In this document: piece after piece, positions 27,701 to 40,970 of the stretch
How the letters are laid out: each line of letters starts with the position of its first letter
Position numbering within the stretch: position 1 is the stretch's first letter
DNA from: Trachelipus rathkii
Taxonomy: Eukaryota > Arthropoda > Malacostraca > Isopoda > Trachelipodidae
Assembly (NCBI GenBank): GCA_015478945.1
Contig: JABUQX010021126.1
Location: forward strand, 83,501 to 147,500
Direction: 5' to 3'
DNA: 64,000 bases
Notes under the pieces: generated by a model
Database searches by the model: none
What the model was told of the DNA's origin: nothing
What the model saw: only the letters and a program-made list of their open reading frames with translations
Translations under genes and position numbers: made by a program

Positions 27701-30700
27701 AAAACTGCAAGTTGCGCTAGGTCAGTAGGGTGTATACATCTTATATATATAAAGAGTGACCTTGAACTAAAACTGAGCATGTGGTTGACCACATATTATT
27801 TACCTAACTCGTACTTCCTTAATCCACCGATGTTGATGCAACCGTATTGTCCAATGATGAGAAATGGTTTAGGAATTTTGAGAGGTCATTGAAAAACTCC
27901 AGCTATTCTTGTCTCCTCTGCTGGAGTTTGTATATACCTATGTCCTCATTTATGCCTTCTTTATGAGGAAGGGTGTTTAAGTATCCAATTAGAAAATTTT
28001 TGTATTTTAGACTGTGAATTGTCGCAACTTTTATGGTTATTTTTAGTTTATTATGTACTGGCTGAAACACCTATTAAGTTTGTCCAAATTTTATATTATC
28101 ACAAATGATTGCATCATAGTCTCTTTCATTTCTAAATGTGACCTTTTCGTTTTCATGTTTGAAGAAACTTTATGATGAGCCCTTCGTTTTTTTTTAACTT
28201 TTTTTACCCCCCAAATTTTTTTTCCCCATAAGACGTAGATTCCTTCGGTTCTTATCAACGATCTCGGAAATTACACGAGTTAATGATATTAATTATTCTA
28301 AAAACAGCCTTTTTTCTTGATAGCTTGATACTCTCAAAAGCATATTTTTTAATTAAAATTTTATGAAATCATATATAACAAATTGTTTATATATCATAAA
28401 TTATATACTATGCTGCTTTTTTATAGTTATTTAATATTATTATTACTTTATTAATCTAATATTTAGTCTATATATATTAGATCGCTTAAGTACATGCTTT
28501 ATATATATTACATAGATTGATATATTAACCGTATATTTGATGAAAGATATATAAAAAAGCCATATCAATGATATTTTAAAAATATTTTATGTAGATATGT
28601 GAAAGAAATATTATGACCTTATTTACTGTTATTAGATCAGCAATGCAATGTTATGTGGAATTAAATATTATTATAGATAATATAAGAAAATTTTTAGCAG
28701 TTCAAAACTTTTTACTGCAGTTGTTTTACCAAACCTAAACCCAATATCAATTATAATATTCATTGTAAAAGCATCATTATATCATACGATATTAATTTAA
28801 GATTTTCCAATATTTTAGGAAATATTTTAGATGAAAATTTCTTGTTATAATTTGTATTGTTAAGTGATTATTCAGTCTTGTGCTGTGTCGACTCATTGTG
28901 AGTATAGCAAATTAGTAGTAGCCATATAAAATATTGTATTCACAAGAATATTCTGAAAAAGAGAATCACTTTTTCACAGTTATACTACAACGGAGGAGAA
29001 ATACCTAACGAAGTTAGGTTTTCATATTAAAATGATGTTAGTTCGATTGTGAAATAGGCGGGGAGGTCTGGAGTTGTTTGTTGTAAATGATTTTTATTTT
29101 AAATACACAGTGCAACGGTTCATTTTTACTATAGAGCTCTTTATTGAACCTATCTTATATCTACTGGATTTTTTTAATTTATTACTATATTAATGAAAAC
29201 GATAGAGATGCATCATAGAGCGATAAAGAATCTTCATGCGAATACTGTTATTGTAATTTTGGATCATTCTATACATAAAATTTGAGTAGCTATTTAAATA
29301 TAAGAAATTAATAAGATCTACGTATAGGTATTCGGGGTAACTTCCAAATATGTATATTGGTTAATGATTGTTGATTCATAATCATTGTTCTTTGGTATTG
29401 GGAAAATTGAAAATGTTTTTTATGATTTTTCTATTAGTATATAATTGAAGTTTGTAGGTTTACATCAAAAATTTTTTACATTTCTGTCACAGTCTAAGGA
29501 AACAGCCTTGAGGAGTCGCAAATACAGGTCTATGAGGATTTACGGGTGATGATCCACACAACTCTTAATTTTCACATGTCTACGAGTAGGATTGAAACAA
29601 ACAATATATGGATAAAATTTTCCTTTATAATCATCGCATCTCTATGCAGATTGTTGATTATTTAATTAAACTTTGTTCGATAAGTAATAGCTTCGAAATT
29701 GTTGGTCCCGAATTTACACGTATTTATATCTAATATTTTCATCTTCAACACCAGATATCGGGGTTTGTCTTTAAGTTTTTTAAAAATTATTATGGCAGAT
29801 AGGGCATTTGGTTTGACTTATGCCATTTTTACTCAAATCATGACCTACTTTTAGTAAATCTTTCTAAATAATATGGTAGGCGGCTGCTCAATTCAACAGA
29901 AGATATTTCTCTCTGAAGTATATTAGTCTTTAGCAAAACGCTAGGACCTACCCCCTTTGTAAGCAACAGTCTTCATCTATATTCTTACTACTGCATTAAA
30001 TGATCAAAACTACATTGACCTGTCATTTATATATCAACTGCACCTCTCACTGTTCATCTTTCTAGAATAACATTTATTTCTTATATCATTGTCTGTAATT
30101 ACTATTATTCTATTTATATCATCAGCTATTTCGCCTGAAGCTCAATTATCCCTATAACTTTTTTCTAATTACATTACTTTAATTCATATTAACTGTTCTA
30201 TACATCCCCTACAACTAAATTCCTCAGTTCTGTGTACATTATTCTATTATAATCTACTTACTCAAATTATTATTAATGGAAGTCATAATTTCCATCCCAG
30301 TGCAAATAAGTCTCCTCTATAACAATCGGGGATTATTCCTTTGTTAATATTATTTTTGTATAAGTATATCCCAGCCCTTCGTTTTCTGGAATTGCTTCTG
30401 TGGAGTCGTATAACTTACATATATTTCTTTACTTACATATTAAAATTCAGTAATTGGGTCTTGTACTTAACGCCATCATTGTATACCTATGTATATTATA
30501 ATTAACAACTGCGTTCATACTACAGAAATACTACAATCCTATCTTAATAATAAAGGACCAATTTTTTTATAGATAATAGACCAATCTTTTTGTAACTCCT
30601 TACGTAGAAAGTCTTAATCATTACTTTATTTAACTTTAATTTTGATGAATCTGAAGTAGCAGTTCACCTTGTGCCTAAAGTCCAAATATTATACCAACAT

Positions 30701-30900
30701 TTCCATTATATCTTTCTCTGATCTGGCCTTCCTCTCTTTTTTCTGCTAATCAATGTGATCTTCAAACTTACTGAATTATATATTCCAGTTCTAAACAATC
30801 TTCATCCTCTACAATTACTTCTTCAATATATATAGAAATTAAATTTATATTAACTAAACATAATAACGATCAATCACGTTACATAGAAATTGTACATATC
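24761..30900. other. Mixed non-coding region
   Basis: Moderately AT-rich sequence with one A/T-only tract at about 25505-25680. The open frame at 27635-27892 is in more balanced sequence but carries no recognisable domain. A cluster of homopolymers (T, C6, T8, C4) lies at about 28187-28227. From about 29.9 kb the plus strand becomes G-poor. No gene supported. Confidence 0.5.
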
Positions 30901-32610
30901 ATAATTATCAACTCAAGTCTGATAGTGGTGAGATTTTTCGAAAGAAAGGTTGTTATGGAAGATCCACTAAGAAGAAATCGTTCAAAGGCTCTAAAAACTT
31001 TGCATATGTATCAGAGAGATCTAAAAGGAGAATATCAATTAACATATGCAATTTAGTTAAATTGAAAGATCTTTCAAAGGGACTAGGATAGCTGTATCTT
31101 CATGTCTAGTACGATATAGTTTAAAAAAGATGAGTAAGTAAAGGAATGTTCACTAATAATTCGATATAATGATGCTCTTGTGCTTATTTATCGATGTACT
31201 GTAATATGAGATCCGATTCTAGTATGACTATAGATGGTAAAATTTACATTAAAGTGATTTGAATTACTCGAGGTGAGATGTGGTTGGTAGATATATGAGA
31301 TTGTTATGTATACAAAGCTTATTTTAATGGAAGGCTTGTATGTTCCTAGAGGACTGCAGATAGAGAAACAGACTAGCTCATCCTCTTTGAAATAAGAGGT
31401 TAAGGATGAGAAGGTAACGTAGAAAATTTTAACAGTAAAATTAGCTTATTAAGTGTTGTATGGATAAGATATAGATAGACTAATATATTATTTAGTATAT
31501 TCTTTGGTAGGCAGAGTGCTTATCGAGTGACTGACGGTTGATTATTACAATACTACAACAACATAGAAGATCAATCGGATGGTAATTTTATAGAAGAATA
31601 GGTTGAGGATGTGTAGATAAATTTTTTTACATTGAAGGCAAATGATTACTTAATAAAACTATTTATTAATCTGATTTATAATATGAGTTGTTTACACTTT
31701 AACTATATTAGAAACTTGCAGCTCACCATGTCCAACAAGTGAGCAGATGGACAGCGTGCGCATAGAGAGAGGAGAGGGCAATGATGTAGAGGCGAAAAGA
31801 GAAGGAGAGATGAGGGTAGTGAGCAGTAGTAGGGAGGGCCTGGGGTAGAGTGTTCAAGGCTCGTGTAAGATGTAGATTTAATATAATTAATACTGTATTT
31901 GCTTTTATTCTTAGGATCGAGTCACACCCTAAATACATAAACAGGGAAAAATTATGTCAAAGATCTCAATTCTAACACTGAAATGCCCAATTATGAATTG
32001 TTATATTTTGTCTACATGCATAGTTCTTCGCTTGGTGCATAATTTGTTATGATAGCTTGTAATTAGATGGCTGCAAATTAAGTTCAGTAGTTAATTATAC
32101 TAAACGAAATTTTATTTGTAGGAGTAAGAGGAGATGGGTTTTAAGACTGGTTATTAATGATAATTGAGAATGAGAGTATTAGCAGGTGGTCCTTCCTTTA
32201 ATTGACAAACAATTGTAATTTAGTATTTAAGTGGTATAAATCTGGAGTCTCAAGGTAAAGGATCCTAAAGTACTTAATAGGGAGGTAGGAGATAGAAAAT
32301 TGAAAGGGTATTCGGTTTTATTAGAAAAAGTGGTTTTGTTGCCGGACAGTGTAATTGAAAAGCTAGGATCTATTGAAAATTAATAGTAGATAATAATAAA
32401 GAGATGGTGGTATATGATTAATTAGCTGCATAAGCTCCGCTAAGTTGATATTATTGATATTGTGATAGTTTGACTCTAAAAACTGAACAAATACTTATCA
32501 GAGTAGTATAACAGTTATTTTAAAATAGTTTATTATTTTGAGATGAAATGGGAATGGATGATGCTGTAGTGTATGTACGAGAAAATAAATCAAGAATATT
32601 ATATATTATT
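30901..32610. other. G/A-biased, C-poor block
   Basis: The plus strand is rich in A and G and poor in C, reversing the G-poor sequence just before it. The sequence flips back to C-containing, G-poor sequence near 32.62 kb. The minus-strand frame at 31723-31938 is not recognised. No tandem period found. Confidence 0.5.
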
Positions 32611-33480
32611 GTCATAACTAACTTTACTTACTTCCAACGTTAATCCTAACTCCTTTTGCTAGGCCCCCTGACAATCCAATCAACTAAACCCTTTTAGATT
32701 CTCAAACCTAGACTCTTTTTACATTAACTTGAGCTTCATGTAATTTAATTTAATGCTTATCCGGCCTAAATGTGCAGTATGACGATGATACAACTTAACT
32801 ATACTTTAAAACTTACCACCATACATTAATCTTCCTGAAGACGCCTTTCTAAGTGCACCAAGCGGCTTGACGAGTTCTTTGCCTTATGATGAATACACAT
32901 TCTGAGTCAATTATTTATTCTTCTTATCAATGAATGAATACCATGTTCATTATATTGATCTCAATCTTTTGATGCAATTGTCTAAACCAATGTTCTTTAT
33001 AGAACTTAAAGCAATTAAAACTCATTGTCAATAATTTGAATATAAAATTAATGAAAAGTAATCTACCACGTATGTTTGGAATCAAAGCAAGAAAATATGA
33101 AGCATGATAAAACCAGATAATTATATTTAATAAAAAAAGTCTTATAATCGATACCGATATGTAGCGCCCCCTGTGGGGAGATGGGTTTGATTAAGTTCCC
33201 ATAAATCGATGTGGTAAACTCGCCGCAGATGTACGTAATGAGCATTCATCCCGTCTACATGCGCACTGCAGATAATCAGATACCCTCAAGTTACTACCAA
33301 ATAAAGCCCGTACCCCTCCAACATCCTTCATAACCATTAACCACTTAGGGTTAACAACCCGCGAAAGAAATCACAGTGGTATCTGTCCATTGTAGGGTCA
33401 TCCTGGTGGTCCAATCCGTATCACTTATCTACTTCTTATCACCATAGCATGTAATCTCAATTGCATCTGAACGATGTACT
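32611..33480. other. Mixed sequence, no gene recognised
   Basis: C-containing, G-poor sequence with moderate complexity, especially 33240-33460. A minus-strand frame at 33063-33245 has no family motif. Nothing else identified. Confidence 0.5.
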
Positions 33481-34195
33481 TATTAATATATAATATATAT
33501 ATATTTTATATATAATATTTTATTATATTTATATATATATAATTATATATTATATATTATATATATTATAATTTTATATTATTTTTTTATATAATTATAT
33601 AATATATATATTAATATATTTTTATATATATATATATATTTATATATATATAATATTATAATATGATTGTTATATATTTCTCTGTGGGTACCATCGGTAT
33701 TCATGTATAGATTAATACGTTTATGTATTATGTAATATTATTATATTTATATATATATATTATTATATAGTATCTTATATAGATACTTTATTGAACCGTA
33801 TATGTAAATAATTTTTATAATATATATATAATATTATATTGTTATATTATATATTTATATATTATATATATATATATTATTCTAGAATTTCAATTTCACT
33901 ATATACTTAAACTGGAAATACCTATGCCAATCATGGCCTCAAAATATCAAGTTCAACATGATTAATTTGTCATATTATCTCTATTCAAAACTTTATATAT
34001 TCCTTCATACACTCTTATTAGCTTGAAACACACTTTATTCTCAATATTATATATATATATATTTTATTTAATTATATTTATAGTTATATTATAATTCTAT
34101 ATTCTAATATTATATATAATATATATATATTAATATTATAATTTATTATTTAATTATTTATACTTATTATATAATATTAATGTATATATATATAG
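33481..34195. repeat. TA-rich tracts
   Basis: Three A/T-only stretches (about 33481-33665, 33735-33885 and 34040-34195) separated by short ordinary sequence. They consist of imperfect TA dinucleotide repeats. Confidence 0.85.
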
Positions 34196-34200
34196 TATCA

Positions 34201-34620
34201 TACTAGAGAGAGAAGAGAGGAGAGAGATTAGAGAGAGGAGAGTGAGAGAGGATGAGAGAGAGAGAGAGAGAGAGTGAAGAAGGAAGGAGAGAGATGAGTA
34301 CAGAAGCAGGGCAGTAGAAATTGATAATATTACTGAACGCGGAGCAGGAGTTAATGGTAGATGGAGATGGTGAAGGTGATGGATAGGTATGTGATGGACG
34401 AATTGTGATGGTGTAGATGGATTAGGGGGATAGATGGTGGGAATGAGGTGAATGAATAGGTGGATAGATGTTGGATGAATGAAGTGTGTGGATAGGTGGA
34501 TTTGACAGATTAGAAAATGGATGGAAGGATATGGTAGGATGTATTATGATGAATGGGATAGTGATGGATGAAGATGGATGGATGGATGGATGTCTGTTCT
34601 ATAGTTGGATAAATGGTGTT
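34201..34620. repeat. GA microsatellite and GGAT-type purine tract
   Basis: Begins with GA/GGA-rich sequence including a clean GA run at about 34251-34274. It continues into degenerate GGAT/GATG repeats ending in several perfect GGAT units near 34573-34592. I count 12 C in these 420 bases, so the plus strand is strongly C-depleted. Confidence 0.9.
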
Positions 34621-35020
34621 TGAACTACTCTAATTTAAATTTGTTATCATTGACATTACAAGCAAAATAAAGGAATTGAGTTTTCAAATAAGAATTTCAA
34701 ATTTATATAAATAAAAAAGTAAGACAAAAGTAATCCATTAAAAAAGAAAATAGAGCCTATTACTGAAAAAAAGAAAAGAAAAAAAGTATTGTCTCAAAAG
34801 AAAAAGAAAGAGAAGAATGGACTCTTTTCGAATTTTCTCCCCAGCTGAATTTCAATCATGTGCTCATAGTGTCACGACATGCATGTAAAATATAAGATTT
34901 TTGACGTCGCATTGTTCGTGGAGAAAAAAATTATGAAATTTACTAAAGTTCGACACGTTTGAATATCTTTTTCCAAGTTTCGAAATTTTTAAACCTTTTT
35001 TTAAAAAAGATATTAACTTA

Positions 35021-35288
35021 TTGATTATATTATTATTTAATTATTTTATTAATTATTATTATTATATTATTATTATTATTTTAATATTATTATTATTATT
35101 TTTATTATTATTAATTTTTTTTTTATTTATTAATGTCCTTAATTATATTATTATGATATTGATTATATTTATTATCATTCTTATTATTATTATTATTATT
35201 ATTATTTATTATTATTATATTATTATTTTATTATTATTATTTATTATTTTATTATTATTATTATTTATTATATTATTATTATATTTTA

Positions 35289-35320
<32 letters not shown>
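35021..35320. repeat. Impure ATT array
   Basis: About 300 bases of ATT/TTA with occasional ATTT slips. The 99-codon open frame covering it encodes almost only Ile, Leu, Tyr and Phe and is a direct translation of the repeat, not a gene. Confidence 0.95.
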
Positions 35321-35845
35321 GGATATAACTTATACGATATATTATATTTCGAAGTCATGAGACCATTACCTCATTCCTCCTATACCAATACTTCAGCTCC
35401 AGTCTTCAGAACACTTTTATCTCCGTTGGTGATTAATGACTTTAAAAAAGTATATTCTAGAAGAATTAATAGACAATATTTAATAGACATTTAGCGTGAT
35501 TTTGATCATGATGTTACGTATAGTGTTTAGACATGAATTCGTCCTTCAGATATTATAACTTTAACTTATATTAGAATAGTATTATCTATTTTTTTTTTTT
35601 TTAATAAAATGTTGCATGTAGAAGTGTATCATGTGTGTATAACAGATGTGTGTTATATAAACTGTCTTTTTAAGATATTATATTATTATTAAGTATAATC
35701 GATACATATAAGTGTATACAAATATCCATAATTAAAATCACAATATGTTTTTCACGTAGATAGAGTATATATATATGGCAGTGCTATTGTCCCATTCCAA
35801 AAGATTTTTTCATAGGTAATAGAAATAAAATCATTCGTTTGCCTA

Positions 35846-35961
<116 letters not shown>

Positions 35962-36251
35962 CTTTATTAAGTATTATGAGATCACCATTTAATTTTCATT
36001 AATTTATTATTATATTATATATTATGTTTATTATTATATGCTATTATTTTATTGTTATTCGGGGGGAGGGGGGGTAAAATTCTTCCGTAACATAATAAAT
36101 ATGAAAAACAATTATTATTCTTTTCAGATATCGATTTACAATTAATGAATTATATTCACCTTATATCAATACAAAAGAAAATGATAAGAATGTATCAAAG
36201 TGGTTCGATAAGTAAAACTATTTTCATGAAAATTTTATATGAGGTAAATTT

Positions 36252-37262
36252 CTTATATTAAGAATAATAATACGCTAATAAGAAAGGTGTATACTGGTTT
36301 TAGGTATAAGGTGTGCTATACATTTGCTTGCGCCTGAGTGTGTATGTGACTACCAGTGTAGCATTATATTAAGACGAATAACACGCTACCATTAGGGGCG
36401 TATCCTGGTTTTAGGTGTAGGGTGTGCTATATGTGTGAGTGTGCATGTGTGTGTATGTGATTTCCTATTCAGCATTATATTAGAAGATAACGCATCAAAG
36501 GGTATACTGTTGTAGTATATGGTGTGCATATCTGTGGGTGTGTACGTGAGTGTGCGTGTAAAACGACTATTAGCTTTAATTTCAGAAGATTACGTTGTTA
36601 CAAGGGGCGATATCTGGTTTTAGGTTAAGGGTGTGCTATACGTGTGCTTATGATTGGTGTGAATGTGACACGATGTTAAACCATTATAAATTAAAGAGTA
36701 AGATTACTACAGGGCGTATTGTATTAGTATAAAGGTGGTTAGTCGGTGACTGGTGCTGATCTCTTACGGGAAATACGTTACCCATTAGGACAAGAAGAAT
36801 ATTTGGGTATCTGGTTTTGGTATAGGCTGTTATACTTTGTGCGTGTGCTGGTTGCATGTGATACCTGTTATTCTATTAAGGAAGAAAAACTCTTATACGA
36901 GGGCTTTTATCTGATTGGTAGGGTGTGTATATCAGTGTTAAGTGTGTGTGTGTGGCTGAGTGTGTATTGTGATACTTGGTTATTTACGTGTTTATGTTAC
37001 TTTGTAAGGTTATATTAAGAATATCTAAATTCAGGGGGCGTATCACGGTTAAGGTATAGTGGTGTGTTACTAGTGTGGCGTATGTTGAGGTGTGCTTTAT
37101 TTGACTATGTTAGCTTATTTAGAAGAATACGCTATACGAGGGCGTATGTGGTTTAGGTAATGGGTGTGCTATACTTGTGTGTGTGTGGTGTGTGTGTGTG
37201 GGTGTGTGTGTGTGTGTGTGTGTGTGGGGTGTGGTGTGGTGTATGCTGTGTGTGTTAGAAGA
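36252..37262. repeat. GT-rich minisatellite, about 100-130 bp unit
   Basis: Roughly nine diverged units. Each has an A-rich half (TTATATTAAGAA...ACGCTA), a marker like GGGGCGTAT..TGGTTTTAGGT, then a GTGTGCTATA plus GT-rich half. The marker TGGTTTTAGG or a variant falls near 36295, 36406, 36509, 36615, 36720 (degenerate), 36812, 36912, 37046 and 37148. The last unit expands into a GT dinucleotide run at about 37179-37228. The open frame at 36746-37018 lies inside the array and is repeat-derived. Confidence 0.85.
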
Positions 37263-38569
37263 ATATGTGTATTGTCAGCATTGTTTTTATATGTGCGGCT
37301 GACATTATCTCAGATCTAATACTTCAAAATTATCAAGTAAGTATTGATATGCCTGTAATTTTATGTCTAAAATGTAATCGATACCACCATTTAACTCAAA
37401 GTAGAGGAAAAATAGGGAACATCAATGGAGATACTGATCAAGATCTATTTAAAGTTCCTATGTTGTAAGTACGTTAATAAGAATTTTTTGTTAGCAAGTG
37501 TTATCCTCTCCTTTTTTAAGTATTCCCCTGGTTCACTTCTTAATCCTGATTGAAAGGTTTTGATTCGAATTCTATCCTTGATTATATAGTGAGTTATGCT
37601 GATTATAATGTAGTATCATATGATAATGAATAACTATGCAATAAAATATATTATTAAAAATAAATATATTTAATAATAATATATAATAATAATAATAATT
37701 AATAATAATTAGAAATTATAAAATTATGTAATTGTAGGAAATATGTTTTTATAAATTAATAGAAAAAAGTTTTAAGTAATTATTATATAAAAGGAAAATT
37801 TGGCTAGAAAAAAAAAAAAAAAAAAAATTAGAAATTTATTATGAAATAATGTCCATTTAGTAGTATGTTTAAATAGTAATCAACCAATAACATTGCCCAG
37901 TTGCAATATCAAATACAATTTTGATGTGTAGCTTTTTCTTTATTACATGTACCAATATGGGAACATTGGTTTTATCCCTAAAACAAATTTCTGATGTCAG
38001 ATGAAAATTTATTTGTTTATTTCTGAATCTCCAATAATGATGGAGTGCTGCGCGGAAGTTATTGTTTTTGTTGTTAATATTTTCGGAAAAAATATAAAGT
38101 CGAATTAAGATTAGTTTTCAGTGGAAAAATTTTATTAAAAACCACACTGGAATACATTTAAGTAAAAATTTTGTTGACATGTTTGCGACATCTATTGTGA
38201 TATTTGGACAATAGAGATTTTGTTAATGCGTGTGTCGAAGATTTAGACCAATTCTACTTTTTTTTCGCCTATTGTCTGTAGTATGTGGGTTATTTTCCTG
38301 TATAATATAGTTATTCGTCGATTACTTAAAAAAATTCTCTTGAAATACTGTACCAAAAATTTTCATAAATAAATGGTGGAGTTTTTCAAAATGTATTCTG
38401 GGTCATCAATTCTTTCCAAATGAACAAATTAAGAGCTGGATTATTTAAGTAAAGCGAAGAAAATGATTACGTTAGGGAATATTTTATATTAACATGTGAA
38501 AAACTATTGGCAACCCTGTCCTTGAGAAAAATATTAAGCATGAATTAATGTGCATTCTATATACCGTAG
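37263..38569. other. Mixed sequence, no gene recognised
   Basis: AT-rich sequence with a 20-base A run at 37808-37827. The 67-codon frame at 37265-37468 begins just outside the minisatellite and has no domain I can name. Confidence 0.5.
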
Positions 38570-38924
38570 CATAATATATATTAATTTATATAATTAATAT
38601 TAATATTTATTATATATTATATTATATATATAATATTATATGTATATATTATAATTATATCATATATTTATATAATATATTATAATATTATATATTTAAT
38701 AATATTATTATAATATATTATATAAATTATATATTATATAATATATATATTATTATTATATATTATAATTAATATTATATATACAATAATATATTTATTA
38801 ATTATATATATATATTAATATTATTATATATATATTATATATATTAATTATATTATAATTATATAGTAATTATGTTATTTAATAGTTATATATATTATAT
38901 TATTATTATATTATATTTATATAT

Positions 38925-38958
<34 letters not shown>

Positions 38959-39190
38959 CCGATTTATTTAAATCTATTTAATAACTGTTTTATTCTTATA
39001 TATATGTTATATTATTATGTAATATTAATATTATATATATATATTTACTTATTTATAACAGTTAGTATTTATAATTACAATCGTTGGATTTATGATATAC
39101 AACATTAAATAACATAAATTTATATATTATATTATTTATATATCTATATATAAAGAATAATATATATATTATAATATATATATATATATA
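38570..39190. repeat. A/T-only block
   Basis: Long imperfect TA dinucleotide sequence with several self-complementary stretches. The open frame 38872-39108 is Tyr/Ile repeat translation. Smaller TA tracts follow at about 39440-39500 and 39628-39760. Confidence 0.9.
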
Positions 39191-39669
39191 ATATTTTTTT
39201 TGCCTGGCGACAATGCCAAGCAAACTGATATGCTTCCGGGCTGTAGACTACGGATCCGTGAACGTTGAGACATAATTTCTTGGATTAAATTCGAAAGCAT
39301 TTATAAAAAAAAAAAATTACTGCAAGTCTGACAGATGTAAACTAGCATGTTTGATACATTATTTCGCGCATTTTTCGATGCTTTAATGTAAAAGCATGAT
39401 AAAATAATAAAGTATTATTGGGAAATCGTATCTTCAGTATGAAGAATACCTATTATATATTATAATATATATAATCTATATATTATATATTATTTCCTTT
39501 ATTATTTATTCTATTTTATATGTAGATATCTCTTTATGGAAATATAGATAGTGGACACCTGGAGTTATTATTCACCAGAGGAGTCGTTTTGCATAGTCTT
39601 GATGGGACTCATACTTCAAATTGAATATTTTATATATATATATATATAATATTAGGTATATATTATTAT

Positions 39670-39700
<31 letters not shown>

Positions 39701-40369
39701 AATATATATATATTATTATAATATATATATATCATATACTATATATATAATTATATCTTATAAGTAGATAGACGCTTTTTTTTTATGTGACAGTTTTTTT
39801 TAAAGTATTAAAAGCTTTATAAAATTAATAGAATAATATTTAAGAAATCATCTCGATTTACTACTTTGTATAAACAAATTCTACGCTTTTCGGCCTAATC
39901 AAGATCATTATTTTGAACAATATTTGAACCGTTGCATTTTGATTGAATATATTTTTTCTATATTCTCACCGAGTCTAATTAATATAACGGTATTCTTATC
40001 AATATACCATGGTCGTTCAAATATGCTAAAAACTGTGATATCATATATAGATAATGTTTAACCAAATTCAAGACTTTACATCATGGTAGTAAATTCGCTG
40101 AAATTTTAAGGTCTTCTTAATGGATTGTGAAAGGAGTTTCAATTGTTTATATTGATTCAGTTGTAATATTATATATCTGTCTAAATTGGGGTATAGGTTT
40201 GCAATCAAATATTTTTCAGGATCCAGTGTCTGAATCAGCAATAGATTTAAACTTACCAAGATTGTTTCGTGCTCCTTTAGTTAGCTTTCTTTAAGATATA
40301 TTATTGATATAAAAACAGTAGTATTTAGAATGCGTTGCATATTAATGATAACCTGAAGCTTGATTTCAT

Positions 40370-40970
40370 GATTTTTTTATTTTGGTTTTCTTATATGATA
40401 TAATCAACAACCTTCTGTCATGGTTAATTACTTAGGCTGAAATCATTTATAACTTTTTTCTGCTTTATAAAGAAGTTTGAAGGCCTAATGAATGAGCAGC
40501 AATTCCTAAGTCATCCTACATAATTATATTTGACTACGATCTAATTGTCAATTTTACGTTTTAAGCATATTTGATTAGTTAACATAGATACGAAAAAGTG
40601 GGGATAATATTCCCCCCTGTCTTACACCGTTTTTTACTTGCAAAGTATTGGAACATGTTTTGTGTAACATTAATAATGATTTTTTAATAATCACTACGTA
40701 ATGATTAAAAACGGAGAAGGAGATCTTCTCTCATTAATGTTTTTTGAGATAAAGTCATGATGACATTATAAATTTTGGAAAGTCAAAAGGGCGGTCATAT
40801 CGATCCTCTACAGTATGAGCTGGAATTAGTTTTCTGTTAGATAATGGACCGTACTGTTGGATATAATTTTTTCCTAAGGCCGTGTTGCCTATGGTCAGAG
40901 TAATACAATCTCTCTCTATCACAAAATTTTCATCATTGAGGAAAACAGATGAACATATAATGGTCATGTG
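40370..40970 (-). pseudogene. Reverse transcriptase relic of a non-LTR retrotransposon (minus strand)
   Basis: Five reverse transcriptase landmarks appear on the minus strand in the right order. First is a Q-H-G-L-R-K finger motif (about 40873-40897; family Q-x-G-F-R). Next is F-D-F-P-K-F at about 40772-40788 (family F-x-D-x-x-K-A-F-D, motif A). Then comes VKNGVRQGGILSP with LF-IYVN (about 40577-40637, motif B). The catalytic box reads YVDDLGIAAHSLGLQTSL once one inserted base is skipped (about 40470-40522). Last is VINDFSLS with downstream SYKKTK (about 40370-40451). Spacings between motifs fit a real domain. Frameshifts and stops separate the pieces, so no protein is made. The NGVRQGG motif B differs from the PQGS form of the element at 56-59 kb, so this is a different family. 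Ends and class are uncertain; no endonuclease was found. Confidence 0.72.

Noticed and set aside
27635..27892. Frame with Q-D-D-V-V near its start, resembling an RT catalytic box
   Set aside because: The flanking residues do not fit any RT family and no neighbouring motifs exist.
36061..36074. G6-A-G7 as a G-quadruplex
   Set aside because: It does not provide four separated G-runs with loops and may be a base-calling error.
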